Shown one piece after another: positions 16,554-25,352 of a stretch of DNA of 64,000 nucleotides. This DNA comes from Streptomyces mirabilis. GTDB lineage: Bacteria > Actinomycetota > Actinomycetes > Streptomycetales > Streptomycetaceae. Positions within the stretch are counted from its first letter, which is position 1. Each line of letters begins with the position of its first letter. Both the position numbers and the translations under genes were made by a program. The stretch is taken from NCBI RefSeq assembly GCF_018310535.1, contig NZ_CP074102.1, positions 5,456,001 to 5,520,000 on the forward strand, in the 5' to 3' direction. The notes under the pieces were generated by a model that was given only the letters and a program-made list of their open reading frames with translations, did not search any database and had not been told where the DNA came from.

Positions 16554-18002
16554 TCACGGGATGCGCGGCAGACTCGCGTGGCGCTCGAGGAACGCCGACA
16601 CACCCGACGCCCGGCGGTGCGGCAGCAGTACGCGCGCGGTGCCCGCCAACATGGTCTGGATACGTGACGACTGGACCTCGCCCAGCAGGTCGAGGACGCG
16701 CAGACCCGCGAGGGCGGCCTCGTCGGGGCGGCCGCCGCGCGCGAGGTCGTCGGCGAGCTCGGCCGTGTAGAGGGCGATGTTGCGGGTGAAGTGCGGGTCC
16801 TGGAGGTGCGCGGCGCGCCGGGCGTGCCGGGCCGCGCGGGTCCAGTCGCCCAGCGTCGACCAGCACTGCGCCTCCAGACCCTCCAGTTCGGCCTCTCCGT
16901 AGAAGGTCATCCACTCGGGATCGGTCTCCGAGGGGCCGCGTTCGAAGAGCGTCTGCGCGCGGACGAGTGCCTGCTCGCACCCCGTGCGGTCGGCGAGTCC
17001 GGCCCAGCCGCCCGCCTCGCGCAGCGCGAGCAGCGAGAGCAGCCGCGGGGAGCCGAGAGGGCGCGCCGCGCGCTGTGCCGCCTGCGCCGCGCGCACCGCC
17101 TCGCGGGGGCGCCCCGCGTCGCGTGCCAGGAACGCCGTGTTGCAAAAGGCGTGCGCCTCGAGGGCCGGGTCGCCGGACATCCTGGCGGTCGCCAGCGCCT
17201 CGGCGTAGTGCGAGCGCGCGTCCTCGAAGCGCCCGGAGTCGTGTGCCAACCAGCCCACCGAGATCGCCAGTTCGCCCGCCCCCGCGTACAGCCGGTCGGC
17301 GGTGGTCTGCCGGGTGGTGCCCGCGTCGAGCAGCTCGTAGGCCGTCCGCAGCGGTGCGGCGGCCCGCCGGTAGAGGCCGTCGGCCCCGTGCCGGTCGTCG
17401 AGCAGCCGGATCCGGCGGACGGCCTCTTCGAGGGCGCCCGCCTCGAAGGTCCCCACCCGGTGGACACGGCGGTCCGCGGCTGCGGCCGGAGCGCCGAAGG
17501 CGACTCCGAAGGGGCCCAGTGAGGCCGCCGCCACGGTGGCGGTGCCTCCAGTCATGAATGCGCGACGTTGCACGTCGCTCTCCTCGTGGTTCTCGTGCCT
17601 GTCATACGGGTCCTGCGTGTCATACGTCTCGTGCGTCTCCTCCGTCTCACCGGTGGCGTGCGTCGGGCTCGTGGTGTGGGGAGGGAGCGCCTCGTCCGTG
17701 CCGCGCGCCCCTCGGCCGCGTACGGACGAGCGGGGCGAGAAGCCCAGGTCGGTCAGCGTGCGGCCGGGGAACATGTGCAGGAACACCCGTTCGTACGCGT
17801 AATTGGGGCAGCGGATCTCGCCTGCCTCGACCCGCCCGATGTAGCGCGCGTCACAGCTGACCCGCTCGCCGATCTCGCGCGCGGCCCTCCGTACCGCCGC
17901 GGCGAACTCGCCCGGCGAGCGCTGTGCGCGCAGCCGCCGGAAGGCGAGATTCGGCCGTGGTGGCCGGGGGGACTGGGACGAGGTCACCGCTGACGACGCC
18001 AT
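16554..18002 (-). CDS. NsdA-like helix-turn-helix/TPR regulatory protein
   Basis: 482 residues. The N-terminus (about 20-75) resembles an XRE-type DNA-binding region. A Glu/His/Thr-rich linker (112-144) follows, then a Tat-like hydrophobic segment RRAFMTGGTATVAAASLG (147-164). The remainder is helical TPR-type repeats (about 185-480). This order is that of Streptomyces NsdA and relatives, which act as negative regulators of sporulation and antibiotic production. The internal hydrophobic segment is odd for a soluble regulator but is, as I recall, a trait of the family. Which paralogue this is cannot be settled from sequence alone. Confidence 0.72.
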   Translation of the reverse strand: MASSAVTSSQSPRPPRPNLAFRRLRAQRSPGEFAAAVRRAAREIGERVSCDARYIGRVEAGEIRCPNYAYERVFLHMFPGRTLTDLGFSPRSSVRGRGARGTDEALPPHTTSPTHATGETEETHETYDTQDPYDRHENHEESDVQRRAFMTGGTATVAAASLGPFGVAFGAPAAAADRRVHRVGTFEAGALEEAVRRIRLLDDRHGADGLYRRAAAPLRTAYELLDAGTTRQTTADRLYAGAGELAISVGWLAHDSGRFEDARSHYAEALATARMSGDPALEAHAFCNTAFLARDAGRPREAVRAAQAAQRAARPLGSPRLLSLLALREAGGWAGLADRTGCEQALVRAQTLFERGPSETDPEWMTFYGEAELEGLEAQCWSTLGDWTRAARHARRAAHLQDPHFTRNIALYTAELADDLARGGRPDEAALAGLRVLDLLGEVQSSRIQTMLAGTARVLLPHRRASGVSAFLERHASLPRIP

Positions 18003-18286
18003 GGCCGGGCCCTCTCTTGCAACCGTCGAACCATGCCGGACTCAAGGTGAGTTGTCCGTGTTGTGGCGTGTGTCACCTTGTCCCGGCGGAGCAAGAACGT
18101 ACCTGCTGTGACGGTGTCGCCACGCTGGGTTTGGCTACAAAACGGATATCTCATGCACGATCTGCCATGAACTGCCATCCTTTGTGGCTGTGTTATGCCG
18201 TAGCCGTTGACGTTCTGACGCGTTGAACCCTGTGGACCGGGAGCGCACCCGAACTCCCGACCCACTCGTGCAGGAGGAGGGGTTCC
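18003..18286. other. Divergent intergenic region, NsdA-like gene / small hypothetical
   Basis: An unusually AT-richer patch for this window (18120-18230). No gene, hairpin or recognised operator is seen. It must hold the promoter of the NsdA-like gene and probably that of the plus-strand gene at 18287. Confidence 0.4.
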
Positions 18287-18733
18287 GTGTTGGAGGCCGG
18301 GATGGAGAGCACCGAGTTTCGTACGCGGCTGTCGACCGCCGAGCACAGGCCGTCCCCCGCGTGCGACGCCCCACCGGAGCCGGTCGCCGACTGCGACCTC
18401 GTGACGGTTCCGGCGCGCCAGGGGCTGGAGGCGGTCGACATCCTCCGCCGCGGCTCCTGCGACTCCGTCGGGCCCGTCCTGCTCGACGACGGCTGCGACA
18501 CCCTCGGCTTCCTGGTGCCGTCCGGCACCGCGGACGCCTGGGACGTGCCGGGCAGCACCTGTACCCAGACCAACGGCCGCGGCCTCAGCCTGGTGGCACC
18601 CGAGCCCCCGGTCGAGGGCTCGGACTGGCTGCTGCCGCCCGGCGACGCGGACCTCGCGACCGACCCGGCCGTGCTGCGGGCGGCGCTGGGCGAGGCGGCC
18701 CGGCTGATCGAGGCCGCTGACAACTGCCGCTGA
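18287..18733 (+). CDS. Conserved hypothetical protein, 148 aa
   Basis: The GTG at 18287 has GGAGGAGGGG just upstream. The protein is acidic, cysteine-containing and soluble. Its pattern GPVLLDDGCDTLGFLVPSGTA ... WLLPPG faintly recalls the Prim-Pol-like protein at 9239-9874 (VVLPCGTAFDIVNVP ... GTAQR ... WLVAPD), suggesting a shared origin. I do not assign a function. It is followed 74 bases later by the spermidine-synthase-like gene on the same strand. Confidence 0.68.
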   Translation: MLEAGMESTEFRTRLSTAEHRPSPACDAPPEPVADCDLVTVPARQGLEAVDILRRGSCDSVGPVLLDDGCDTLGFLVPSGTADAWDVPGSTCTQTNGRGLSLVAPEPPVEGSDWLLPPGDADLATDPAVLRAALGEAARLIEAADNCR

Positions 18734-18807
18734 CACCGGAAACACCGGGCGGCCGCCCCACGGGTTGCCGCTGCGCCGACCTCCCTGTACGCCCTGATAA
18801 TGGCAGG

Positions 18808-19725
18808 ATGGGAAGGTCGAGGAACAAGCGGTCCGACGACGCGCGGGGCGCGGCGCGTGACGCGTCGCGCGGTTCGCGCCGCGGGCAGGCGTCCGCCGAC
18901 GCCGTCGTCGAGACGGTCGAGGGCGGCCTCGCCGAGCTGATACCCGACCGGGACCGCCCGCGCGCCTGGACCCTCCTCATCGACGGCGCCCCCCAGTCCC
19001 ACGTCGACCTCGACGACCCCGCCCATCTGAGCTTCGAGTACCAGCGCCGCCTCGGCCATGTCATCGACCTCGTGGCCCCGCCCGGCAAGCCCGTGCACGC
19101 CGTCCACCTCGGCGGCGGCGCCTTCACCCTCGCCCGCTACACCGCCGCGACCCGTCCCCGCTCCACCCAGCAGGTCGTCGAACGCGACGGGGCCCTCGTC
19201 CAACTGGTCCGCCGCGAACTCCCCCTGGACCCGAACGCCCGCATCCGAGTGCGCTCCCTGGACGCCCGCGAAGGCCTCGCCAAGGTTCCCGACGGCTGGG
19301 CGGACCTGGTGATAGCGGACGTGTTCAGCGGCGCCCGCACCCCCGCGCACCTCACCTCGGTCGAGTTCCTCACCGACGTCCGCAGAACCGTCAAACCCGG
19401 TGGCCTGTACGCCGCCAACCTCGCCGACGGCCCCCCGCTGGCCCATCTGCGCGGCCAGATCGCCACCGCCGCGACCGTCTTCCCCGAGCTCGCCCTCATC
19501 GCCGACCCCACGGTCCTGCGCGGCAAACGCTTCGGCAACGCCGTCCTCGTGGCCTCCGGCCACCCCCTGCCCCTGGCCGAACTCACCCGTCGCGCCGCCT
19601 CGGACCCCCACCCGGCCAGACTCGAACACGGCAAACAGCTCACCGACTTCACCGGAGGAGCCGTGCCGGTACTGGACGCGGCGGCGGTGGCATCCCCGGC
19701 CCCGCCCGCATCGGTGTTCCGCTGA
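18808..19725 (+). CDS. Spermidine synthase-like methyltransferase-fold protein
   Basis: 305 residues. After a basic 30-residue N-terminus comes a spermidine-synthase/Rossmann fold with the nucleotide-binding strand AVHLGGGAFTLARY, then QVVERDGALVQLVR and ADLVIADVFSGA. Many actinobacterial members are not proven aminopropyltransferases, so the reaction is uncertain. The ATG at 18808 has no Shine-Dalgarno sequence. GATAAT at 18796-18801 ends six bases before it, which fits a leaderless transcript starting at the A of ATG. A GAAA-loop hairpin follows the gene. Confidence 0.8.
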   Translation: MGRSRNKRSDDARGAARDASRGSRRGQASADAVVETVEGGLAELIPDRDRPRAWTLLIDGAPQSHVDLDDPAHLSFEYQRRLGHVIDLVAPPGKPVHAVHLGGGAFTLARYTAATRPRSTQQVVERDGALVQLVRRELPLDPNARIRVRSLDAREGLAKVPDGWADLVIADVFSGARTPAHLTSVEFLTDVRRTVKPGGLYAANLADGPPLAHLRGQIATAATVFPELALIADPTVLRGKRFGNAVLVASGHPLPLAELTRRAASDPHPARLEHGKQLTDFTGGAVPVLDAAAVASPAPPASVFR

Positions 19726-19739
19726 CAGAGGCACCTGCG

Positions 19740-19856
19740 AACCCAGGTGCGCTGGGGCGCCCCGAAAGGGGCGCGGGGCTGTGAACATATGCGGCTCCGC
19801 CGCGTGGGCGCGCCCTGCCACGAACCACCCGCACCCGACCCGCAAAGCCGGCGCAG
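19740..19856. repeat. Dispersed intergenic repeat with hairpin terminator
   Basis: The gap contains a 7-bp hairpin with a GAAA loop (GCGCCCC-GAAA-GGGGCGC, 19757-19774) directly downstream of the spermidine-synthase-like gene. The following ggctccgccgcgtgggcgcg stretch is a common Streptomyces intergenic repeat related to the one at 3618. It probably terminates both converging genes. Confidence 0.55.
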
Positions 19857-20384
19857 CTAGTACGTGCCGATCTCCACCCGCGGCGGCCCGTCGTGCCACG
19901 TACAGAACACCGACACCCGATCCGCCCCCGAAGTGAACTCCACCCGAATCCACGACTCCGTCTTCCACACCTGCATCGACCACCCCGAACCCGGCGTGGC
20001 CGAGACGAGCGTCGCGGAGGTGGTACCGAGATCGAAGACGGCCCGCCCCCCGTCGGTGTCGTAACTCTTGACCTGCCCGGCGGGTCCGGAGGCGCTCGGA
20101 CTCGGGTCGGTGGAGGGCGATTTCGAGGGGGCCGGCATCGCGGTCGGCCGCGGACTCGTCGTCGGTTTCGAGGCGGATGGACTCGGGCTCGCCGACGGCC
20201 GACCCGTCGACGAGGCAAGCGGCTTGGACCCCTGCGTCGTCGCCCTGCCCACCGTGATGGGCAGCGCGCGCGGCGGATCGTAGGCCGTCCCCGTCATGAC
20301 CGTGTGGACGCCCCACCACGACAGCGTGACCGCCGCGCCCGTGGCGAGCGACCAAGCCAGTACGTGTACGAATCCTCTGAGCAT
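19857..20384 (-). CDS. Membrane-anchored small hypothetical protein
   Basis: 175 residues from the ATG at 20384. One hydrophobic segment (about 5-27) anchors or exports the protein. A Ser/Pro/Thr/Lys linker (about 50-110) follows. A compact C-terminal domain (VKSYDTDGGRAVFDLG ... ESWIRVEFTSGADRVSVFCTWHDG) should lie outside the cell. No known domain is recognised. It is divergent from the response regulator gene. Confidence 0.68.
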   Translation of the reverse strand: MLRGFVHVLAWSLATGAAVTLSWWGVHTVMTGTAYDPPRALPITVGRATTQGSKPLASSTGRPSASPSPSASKPTTSPRPTAMPAPSKSPSTDPSPSASGPAGQVKSYDTDGGRAVFDLGTTSATLVSATPGSGWSMQVWKTESWIRVEFTSGADRVSVFCTWHDGPPRVEIGTY

Positions 20385-20503
20385 CGCGGGCCATACTGCC
20401 TCACGCGCCCCACGGGTGTCTCCCATGTCTCCTGACAGAACGGCGGCCCGAGTTATCCACAGGCACCGGACCGGCATCGCACAGATGGCGTACGGTGCGG
20501 CGC

Positions 20504-21205
20504 ATGGCAAGTGTGCTCGTGGTCGAGGACGACCAGTTCGTACGCAGCGCTCTCATCCGGCATCTGACCGAAGCCGCGCACACGGTGCGCAGTGTCGGCA
20601 CCGCCCTTGAGGCGCTGCGCGAGGTTGCCCATTTCTCCTTCGACGTCGTCATCCTGGACCTCGGACTGCCCGATCTCGACGGGGCCGAGGCGCTGAAGAT
20701 GCTGCGAGGCATCACCGACGTCCCGGTGATCATCGCAACCGCGCGGGACGACGAGACGGAGATCGTCCGCCTGTTGAACGACGGGGCGGACGACTATCTG
20801 ACCAAGCCGTTCTCGGTCGAGCACCTGTCCGCGCGGATGGCCGCCGTCCTGCGCCGCTCGCGGGCGACGGGCGACACACCCCCGTCGCCGGTCATCAGGG
20901 TCGGCGGCCTGTCCATCGACCCGCTGCGCCGCCAGGCCGAGCTGGACGGCGCCCGACTGGACCTCACCCGGCGCGAGTTCGACCTGCTCGCGTTTCTCGC
21001 CGGGCGGCCCGGTGTCGTCGTCGCGCGCAAGGAGCTGCTCGCCGAGGTGTGGCAGCAGTCGTACGGGGACGACCAGACCATCGACGTCCATCTGTCGTGG
21101 CTGCGCCGGAAACTGGGCGAGACGGCGGCGCGGCCGCGCTATCTGCACACTCTCCGCGGGGTCGGCGTGAAGCTGGAACCACCGAGCTTGGAGCCGCCGC
21201 GATGA
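20504..21205 (+). CDS. OmpR-family response regulator
   Basis: 233 residues. The receiver domain carries the acidic pair at VVEDDQ, the phospho-acceptor Asp52 in VILDLGLPDLDG and the conserved Lys in LTKPF. The C-terminal winged helix (about 130-230) ends with the YGDDQTIDVHLSWLRRKLGE segment typical of OmpR/PhoB regulators. No Shine-Dalgarno sequence precedes the ATG at 20504. TACGGT at 20491-20496 suggests a leaderless message. The stop overlaps the kinase start in an ATGA. Confidence 0.92.
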   Translation: MASVLVVEDDQFVRSALIRHLTEAAHTVRSVGTALEALREVAHFSFDVVILDLGLPDLDGAEALKMLRGITDVPVIIATARDDETEIVRLLNDGADDYLTKPFSVEHLSARMAAVLRRSRATGDTPPSPVIRVGGLSIDPLRRQAELDGARLDLTRREFDLLAFLAGRPGVVVARKELLAEVWQQSYGDDQTIDVHLSWLRRKLGETAARPRYLHTLRGVGVKLEPPSLEPPR

Positions 21206-22578
21206 GGTGGGCACTGGTCAAGGTGTGCGTGGCGGTGACCACGATGGTCGTGGTGGCCTTCGCGGTCCCACTGGGGCTCGTCATCAAGGAGATGGCCCGG
21301 GACCGCGCCTTCTCGAACGCCGAACGGCAGGCCGCGGCCATCGCGCCCGCGTTGTCCATCACTACCGACCGGGACCAGTTGGAGAGGGTCGTCGCCTCCG
21401 CCGGCTCGGACGACGGGATGGCCGTGCACATACCGGCGAGCGACGGCGCCAAGGCGGTCGACATCGGACGGCAGCGCGCCGCCGCCAAGGACATCGCGAC
21501 CACACGCAACATCGGCCGGGCCTCCACCGCGGAGGTCCCCGGCGGTTCCATCCTGCTCCAGCCCACCGCGCTGAGCTCCGGCGAGATCGCGGTCGTCGAG
21601 GTGTACGTCCCCGAGTCCGAGGTCAGCAACGGGGTCGGCACCGCCTGGGCGGTGCTCGCCGCGGTCGGGGTCGCGCTCATCATCGGCTCGGTCGCGGTCG
21701 CCGACCGGCTGGGGGTACGGATGGTGCAGCCGGCACAGCGACTGGTCGAGGGCGCGCATGAGCTGGGGGAGGGGAAGCTCGGCGCAAGGGTGCCCGAGGA
21801 GGGGCCGAACGAACTGCGGCTGGCGGCGGTGGCGTTCAACTCGATGGCGGATCAGGTCGTACAACTCCTGGCGAACGAGAGGGAGTTGGCCGCTGACCTC
21901 TCGCACCGCCTGCGGACCCCGCTGACCGTGCTTCGCCTCAACACGGCCTCGCTCGGTGACGGGCCGGCCGCCGAGCAGACGCGGGCGGCGGTGGCGCAGT
22001 TGGAGCGGGAGGTCGACACGATCATCCGGACGGCCCGGGAGGCCAAGCCGCAGACGGCGGCGATAGGCATCGGCGCCGGGTGCGACGCGTCCGAGGTCGT
22101 CCGCGAGCGGATGGACTTCTGGTCGGCGCTCGCCGAGGACGAGGGGCGCAAGGTGCGGGTCGCGGGAGTGGACCATCCCGTACGGATACCCGTCGCCCGG
22201 GCCGACCTCGTCGCCGCCCTCGACGCGCTCCTCGGGAACGTGTTCCGGCACACCCCGGAGGGCACGGCCTTCGCGGTCGACGTGCACAAAAGCGAGGACG
22301 CGGTGATCGTGCTGGTGTCGGACGCGGGCCCGGGCATCATGGACCCGGAGGCCGCGATGGCACGGGGGAAGGGTTCCGGGAGTGACGGCTCGACCGGCCT
22401 CGGCCTGGACATCGTGCGCCGGCTCGCGGAGTCGACGGGCGGGGACGTGCGGATCGGTTCGTCGGTGCTGGGCGGCACCGAGGTGCGCATATGGATCCAG
22501 CTGGACGGGCGGGCTCCGGTGCGGCGCGGGCACAGGGGGTCCGTGCGGCGTCGTAGACGAGGCGTGGGCGTGAGCTGA
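21202..22578 (+). CDS. Membrane sensor histidine kinase
   Basis: 458 residues. Two membrane segments (about 5-25 and 150-172) frame an extracytoplasmic sensor of about 125 residues. A HAMP region, the H-box DLSHRLRTPLTVLRLN with the phospho-histidine, and an ATPase domain (NVFRHTPEG, DAGPGI, GSTGLGLDIVRR) follow. It starts in the stop codon of its response regulator, so the two are one system. The signal is unknown. The chitinase gene lies downstream on the same strand, but its own promoter region with a DasR-like site argues for separate control. Confidence 0.92.
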   Translation: MRWALVKVCVAVTTMVVVAFAVPLGLVIKEMARDRAFSNAERQAAAIAPALSITTDRDQLERVVASAGSDDGMAVHIPASDGAKAVDIGRQRAAAKDIATTRNIGRASTAEVPGGSILLQPTALSSGEIAVVEVYVPESEVSNGVGTAWAVLAAVGVALIIGSVAVADRLGVRMVQPAQRLVEGAHELGEGKLGARVPEEGPNELRLAAVAFNSMADQVVQLLANERELAADLSHRLRTPLTVLRLNTASLGDGPAAEQTRAAVAQLEREVDTIIRTAREAKPQTAAIGIGAGCDASEVVRERMDFWSALAEDEGRKVRVAGVDHPVRIPVARADLVAALDALLGNVFRHTPEGTAFAVDVHKSEDAVIVLVSDAGPGIMDPEAAMARGKGSGSDGSTGLGLDIVRRLAESTGGDVRIGSSVLGGTEVRIWIQLDGRAPVRRGHRGSVRRRRRGVGVS

Positions 22579-22631
22579 CGCAGGTCGGCGCGGAGTCGGG
22601 CGTGGGCCGGGCGCGGGCCCGGCGTGTGGCC

Positions 22632-22649
22632 AAATTGGTCTCTACCTTT
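22632..22649. promoter_or_regulatory. DasR-like operator (dre) upstream of chitinase
   Basis: TTGGTCTCTACC (22635-22646) matches most of the dre consensus ACTGGTCTAGACCAGT, with the left TGGTCT intact and ACC kept on the right. It lies 140 bases before the chitinase ATG. DasR represses chitin genes until glucosamine phosphates are present. Confidence 0.55.
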
Positions 22650-22785
22650 AACCGTCCCCGATGCCTTCCTTAAGCGCACCATAAGATCGCCGGCGGGCGC
22701 CCTGATCAGGCGGTTTGCCCGATTCCGGATCGCTAGCGTGCTGCCGCACCCCACCCCCCGTGAACCGCGAAGGCAGGCACACGCG

Positions 22786-24279
22786 ATGAGCACTACGCAC
22801 CGGCGCAAGGTCAGTGGCAGGAACAAGGCGATAGGCGGGGTCGTCGCCGCGGCCGTGGTCGGCGGTGGCGCCTTCCTGTTCTCCGGGACCGCGCTGGCGG
22901 CCGGCGTCGGTGCCGCGTACACCAAGACCAGTGACTGGTCGACGGGTTACACCGCGCAGTACGTCATCACCAACGACACCGGCCAGGCGAAGGGGGACTG
23001 GACGCTGGAGTTCGACCTGCCGTCGGGCGCCGGGCTCAGCTCGCTGTGGAACGGAACGTCGACGGTGAGCGGGCAGCACGTCACCGTCAAGCCGCCGTCC
23101 TGGGACAAGGACGGGCTGGCGGCCGGCGAGTCGGTCACCGTCGGCTTCGTCGTGAATGGCACCGCGGACCCGAAGGGCTGTGTCATCGACGGCGCCAAGT
23201 GCTCGGTGGACGACGGCGCGACGCCGGAGCCGAGCGGCCGCCCGACGCAGTCGTCGACCCCGACCCCGACCCCGACATCCACCGCCACTCGGCTCCCCAC
23301 GTCGACCCCGACCCCCACGTCCACCCCCACGTCCACCCCCACGCCCACTCCTTCCGCCTCGCAGACAACCGGCAGTGGCACGACGACCGGCGCGGGCTTC
23401 GCGCCGTACGTCGACACCTCCCTCTACCCGGCCTTCGACCTGGTCGCCAGCGCCACGGCCACCGGTGTGAAGGACTACAACCTGGCCTTCATCACCGACG
23501 GCGGCGGCTGTACGCCGAAGTGGGGCGGGGTGACCGACCTCGCCAGTGACGGCGTGGCGTCGCAGATCGGCGCGCTGCGGGCGAAGGGCGGCGACGTCCG
23601 GGTGTCCTTCGGTGGCGCCTCGGGCTCGGAGCTGGCGACGACCTGCTCGTCGGCGGACGCGCTGGCGGCGGCGTACGGGAAGGCCGTGGACGCGTACAAC
23701 CTGACCAAGGTCGACTTCGACGTCGAGGGCGGCGCGCTGCCGAACACGACCGCGAACACGAACCGGGCGAAGGCGATCGCGAAGCTCCAGCAGCAACACC
23801 CGAACCTGGACGTGTCCTTCACCCTCCCGGTCATGCCCGAGGGCCTGACCCAGGACGGCGTGAACCTGCTCTCCAGCGCCAAGTCGAACGGTGTGAAGAT
23901 CTCCGCGGTCAACATCATGGCGATGGACTACGGCCCCTCGTACAACGGTGACATGGGCACCTACGCCGAGCAGGCCGCCACCGCCACCCAGGCCCAGGTG
24001 AAGAGCGTCCTCGGGCTGTCGGACAGCGCGGCGTGGAAGTCCGTCGCCGTCACTCCGATGATCGGCGTCAACGACGTCGCCTCCGAGATCTTCAAGGTCG
24101 ACGACGCGGCCCAACTGGTCGACTTCGCCAAGTCGAAGGGCCTCGGCTGGCTCTCCATGTGGTCCGCCGCCCGCGACAAGCAGTGCCCGGGCGGTGCGAA
24201 GAACTCCGCCGACGCGACCTGCAGCTCGATCGTGCAGGACGCGGGCGCGTTCTCGAAGGCGTTCGGCACGTACAAGTAG
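22786..24279 (+). CDS. Secreted chitinase, CBM2 plus GH18
   Basis: 497 residues. A signal peptide (1-38, cleavage after ALA) is followed by a cellulose/chitin-binding CBM2 module (about 39-140), a Thr/Pro-rich linker (about 148-205) and a GH18 catalytic domain (about 212-497). The GH18 active site appears as KVDFDVEG, keeping the DxDxE arrangement with the catalytic Glu. The enzyme cleaves beta-1,4 bonds of chitin outside the cell. The ATG at 22786 was chosen because it begins a normal signal peptide. A DasR-like site upstream fits induction by chitin breakdown products. Confidence 0.9.
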   Translation: MSTTHRRKVSGRNKAIGGVVAAAVVGGGAFLFSGTALAAGVGAAYTKTSDWSTGYTAQYVITNDTGQAKGDWTLEFDLPSGAGLSSLWNGTSTVSGQHVTVKPPSWDKDGLAAGESVTVGFVVNGTADPKGCVIDGAKCSVDDGATPEPSGRPTQSSTPTPTPTSTATRLPTSTPTPTSTPTSTPTPTPSASQTTGSGTTTGAGFAPYVDTSLYPAFDLVASATATGVKDYNLAFITDGGGCTPKWGGVTDLASDGVASQIGALRAKGGDVRVSFGGASGSELATTCSSADALAAAYGKAVDAYNLTKVDFDVEGGALPNTTANTNRAKAIAKLQQQHPNLDVSFTLPVMPEGLTQDGVNLLSSAKSNGVKISAVNIMAMDYGPSYNGDMGTYAEQAATATQAQVKSVLGLSDSAAWKSVAVTPMIGVNDVASEIFKVDDAAQLVDFAKSKGLGWLSMWSAARDKQCPGGAKNSADATCSSIVQDAGAFSKAFGTYK

Positions 24280-24295
24280 CCGACCCTGCCAGGGG

Positions 24296-25027
24296 TTACC
24301 CGTCGCGGCGGAACAGGGCCGTCCAGAGGAAGGGCTCGCCGAAGAGCCCGGACCCGGGCGGCTCGTCGCGCATGCGGCGCAGTTCGACCTCGGTCAGGTC
24401 GGAGAACACCCAGCGCAGGGACTCCGGCGTGTAGGCGAGTCCGCCGTGCAGTGCGGACTGCTCGTAGAAGGCCTCGTCGGGGAGTTCGGAACCCATCGCG
24501 CCGGCGGCGAAGCAGGTGAGGGCGAGGTGGCCGCCCGGGGCGAGGACGCGGTCGAGCAGGGCGAGGTAGCTGATACGGCGGTGCGGCGGCAGATGGTGGA
24601 AGCAGCCCGAGTCGTAGACCAGGTCGTACGGGCCGCCCCAGTCGTGGTCGGTGAGCGCGAACGCGTCGCCGCAGTGGAAGCGGATCTCGGCCCCGGCCGC
24701 GCGCGCACGGTCCTGCGCCCAGGCGATGGCCGTCGGGGAGAGGTCGACCGCGTCCACCTGGAAGCCCGCGGCGGCCAGCTGAAGGGCGTTGCGCCCCGGC
24801 CCACAGCCCAGATCGAGGGCGCGGCCCGGGGCGACCAGGTTCTCGTCGAGGTATCCGACCAGGTTCTCGTCCGGCTTCGCGACGAAGAACGGTACGGGCT
24901 TGGAACGGTCGGCGTAGAAGCCGTCCCACCAGGCGGCGCCGCCCGCCGTCCACCGATCGGCCTCCGGCGCGAACAGGCCGTCCAGCAGCTTCAGCACATC
25001 GTCGACGGTGCGTATGTTCCGGTCCAT
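24296..25027 (-). CDS. Class I SAM-dependent methyltransferase
   Basis: 243 residues. The SAM-binding motif LDLGCGPGRNAL and the acidic end of strand 2 (VDAVDLSPTAI) are clear, with GCFHHLPPHRR further on. The substrate is unknown. The ATG at 25027 follows GGAAGGGGA. It faces the chitinase convergently with only 16 bases between the stops. Confidence 0.87.
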   Translation of the reverse strand: MDRNIRTVDDVLKLLDGLFAPEADRWTAGGAAWWDGFYADRSKPVPFFVAKPDENLVGYLDENLVAPGRALDLGCGPGRNALQLAAAGFQVDAVDLSPTAIAWAQDRARAAGAEIRFHCGDAFALTDHDWGGPYDLVYDSGCFHHLPPHRRISYLALLDRVLAPGGHLALTCFAAGAMGSELPDEAFYEQSALHGGLAYTPESLRWVFSDLTEVELRRMRDEPPGSGLFGEPFLWTALFRRDG

Positions 25028-25352
25028 ACGTTCCCCTTCCAGGATGAGGGGAACGGTAGGCCAGAACTCCACGAAAGGCCAGGTCAGAGCGGCTTTCCAG
25101 AGAGGCGTGAAGGGGCTTTGCAGGCGCCGGAACGGGTGGCCGTGCCCGCCCCGCCGGAGGCACGCCACACGGTCGCCCAGGCCCCCTTCGGCAGGCGCGC
25201 CGACGCCTTCCCCGGAGGCGCCGAGGCCGCTTTCTGCGAAGAAGCGGACTTGATTGCGTCGGGGCGCGGCACCCCCCCAGGTGCCGCGCCCCCTCCCCCG
25301 CTTCCCCCGGACAGAAGGACTCTGTGGCCTGCTCGCCCCAGGGCCGAGGGGT
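25028..25352. terminator. Intergenic gap with bglC terminator hairpin (25261-25292)
   Basis: The only structure seen is a perfect 13-bp hairpin (GGGGCGCGGCACC and its complement, six-base loop) about 60 bases past the bglC stop, which should end the cebEFG-bglC message. The remainder has no gene I can support. Confidence 0.7.

Noticed and set aside
18193..20394. 733-codon minus-strand frame
   Set aside because: Covers the spermidine-synthase-like gene in antisense. Gly/Val/Arg-rich and without motifs.
20453..20461. TTATCCACA, a DnaA-box sequence
   Set aside because: A single copy with no second box, AT-rich region or replication gene nearby. It does not support an origin.
23270..23360. Repeats of ccccacgtccac in the chitinase gene as a DNA element
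   Set aside because: They encode the ordinary Thr/Pro linker between CBM2 and GH18, as expected for secreted glycosidases.
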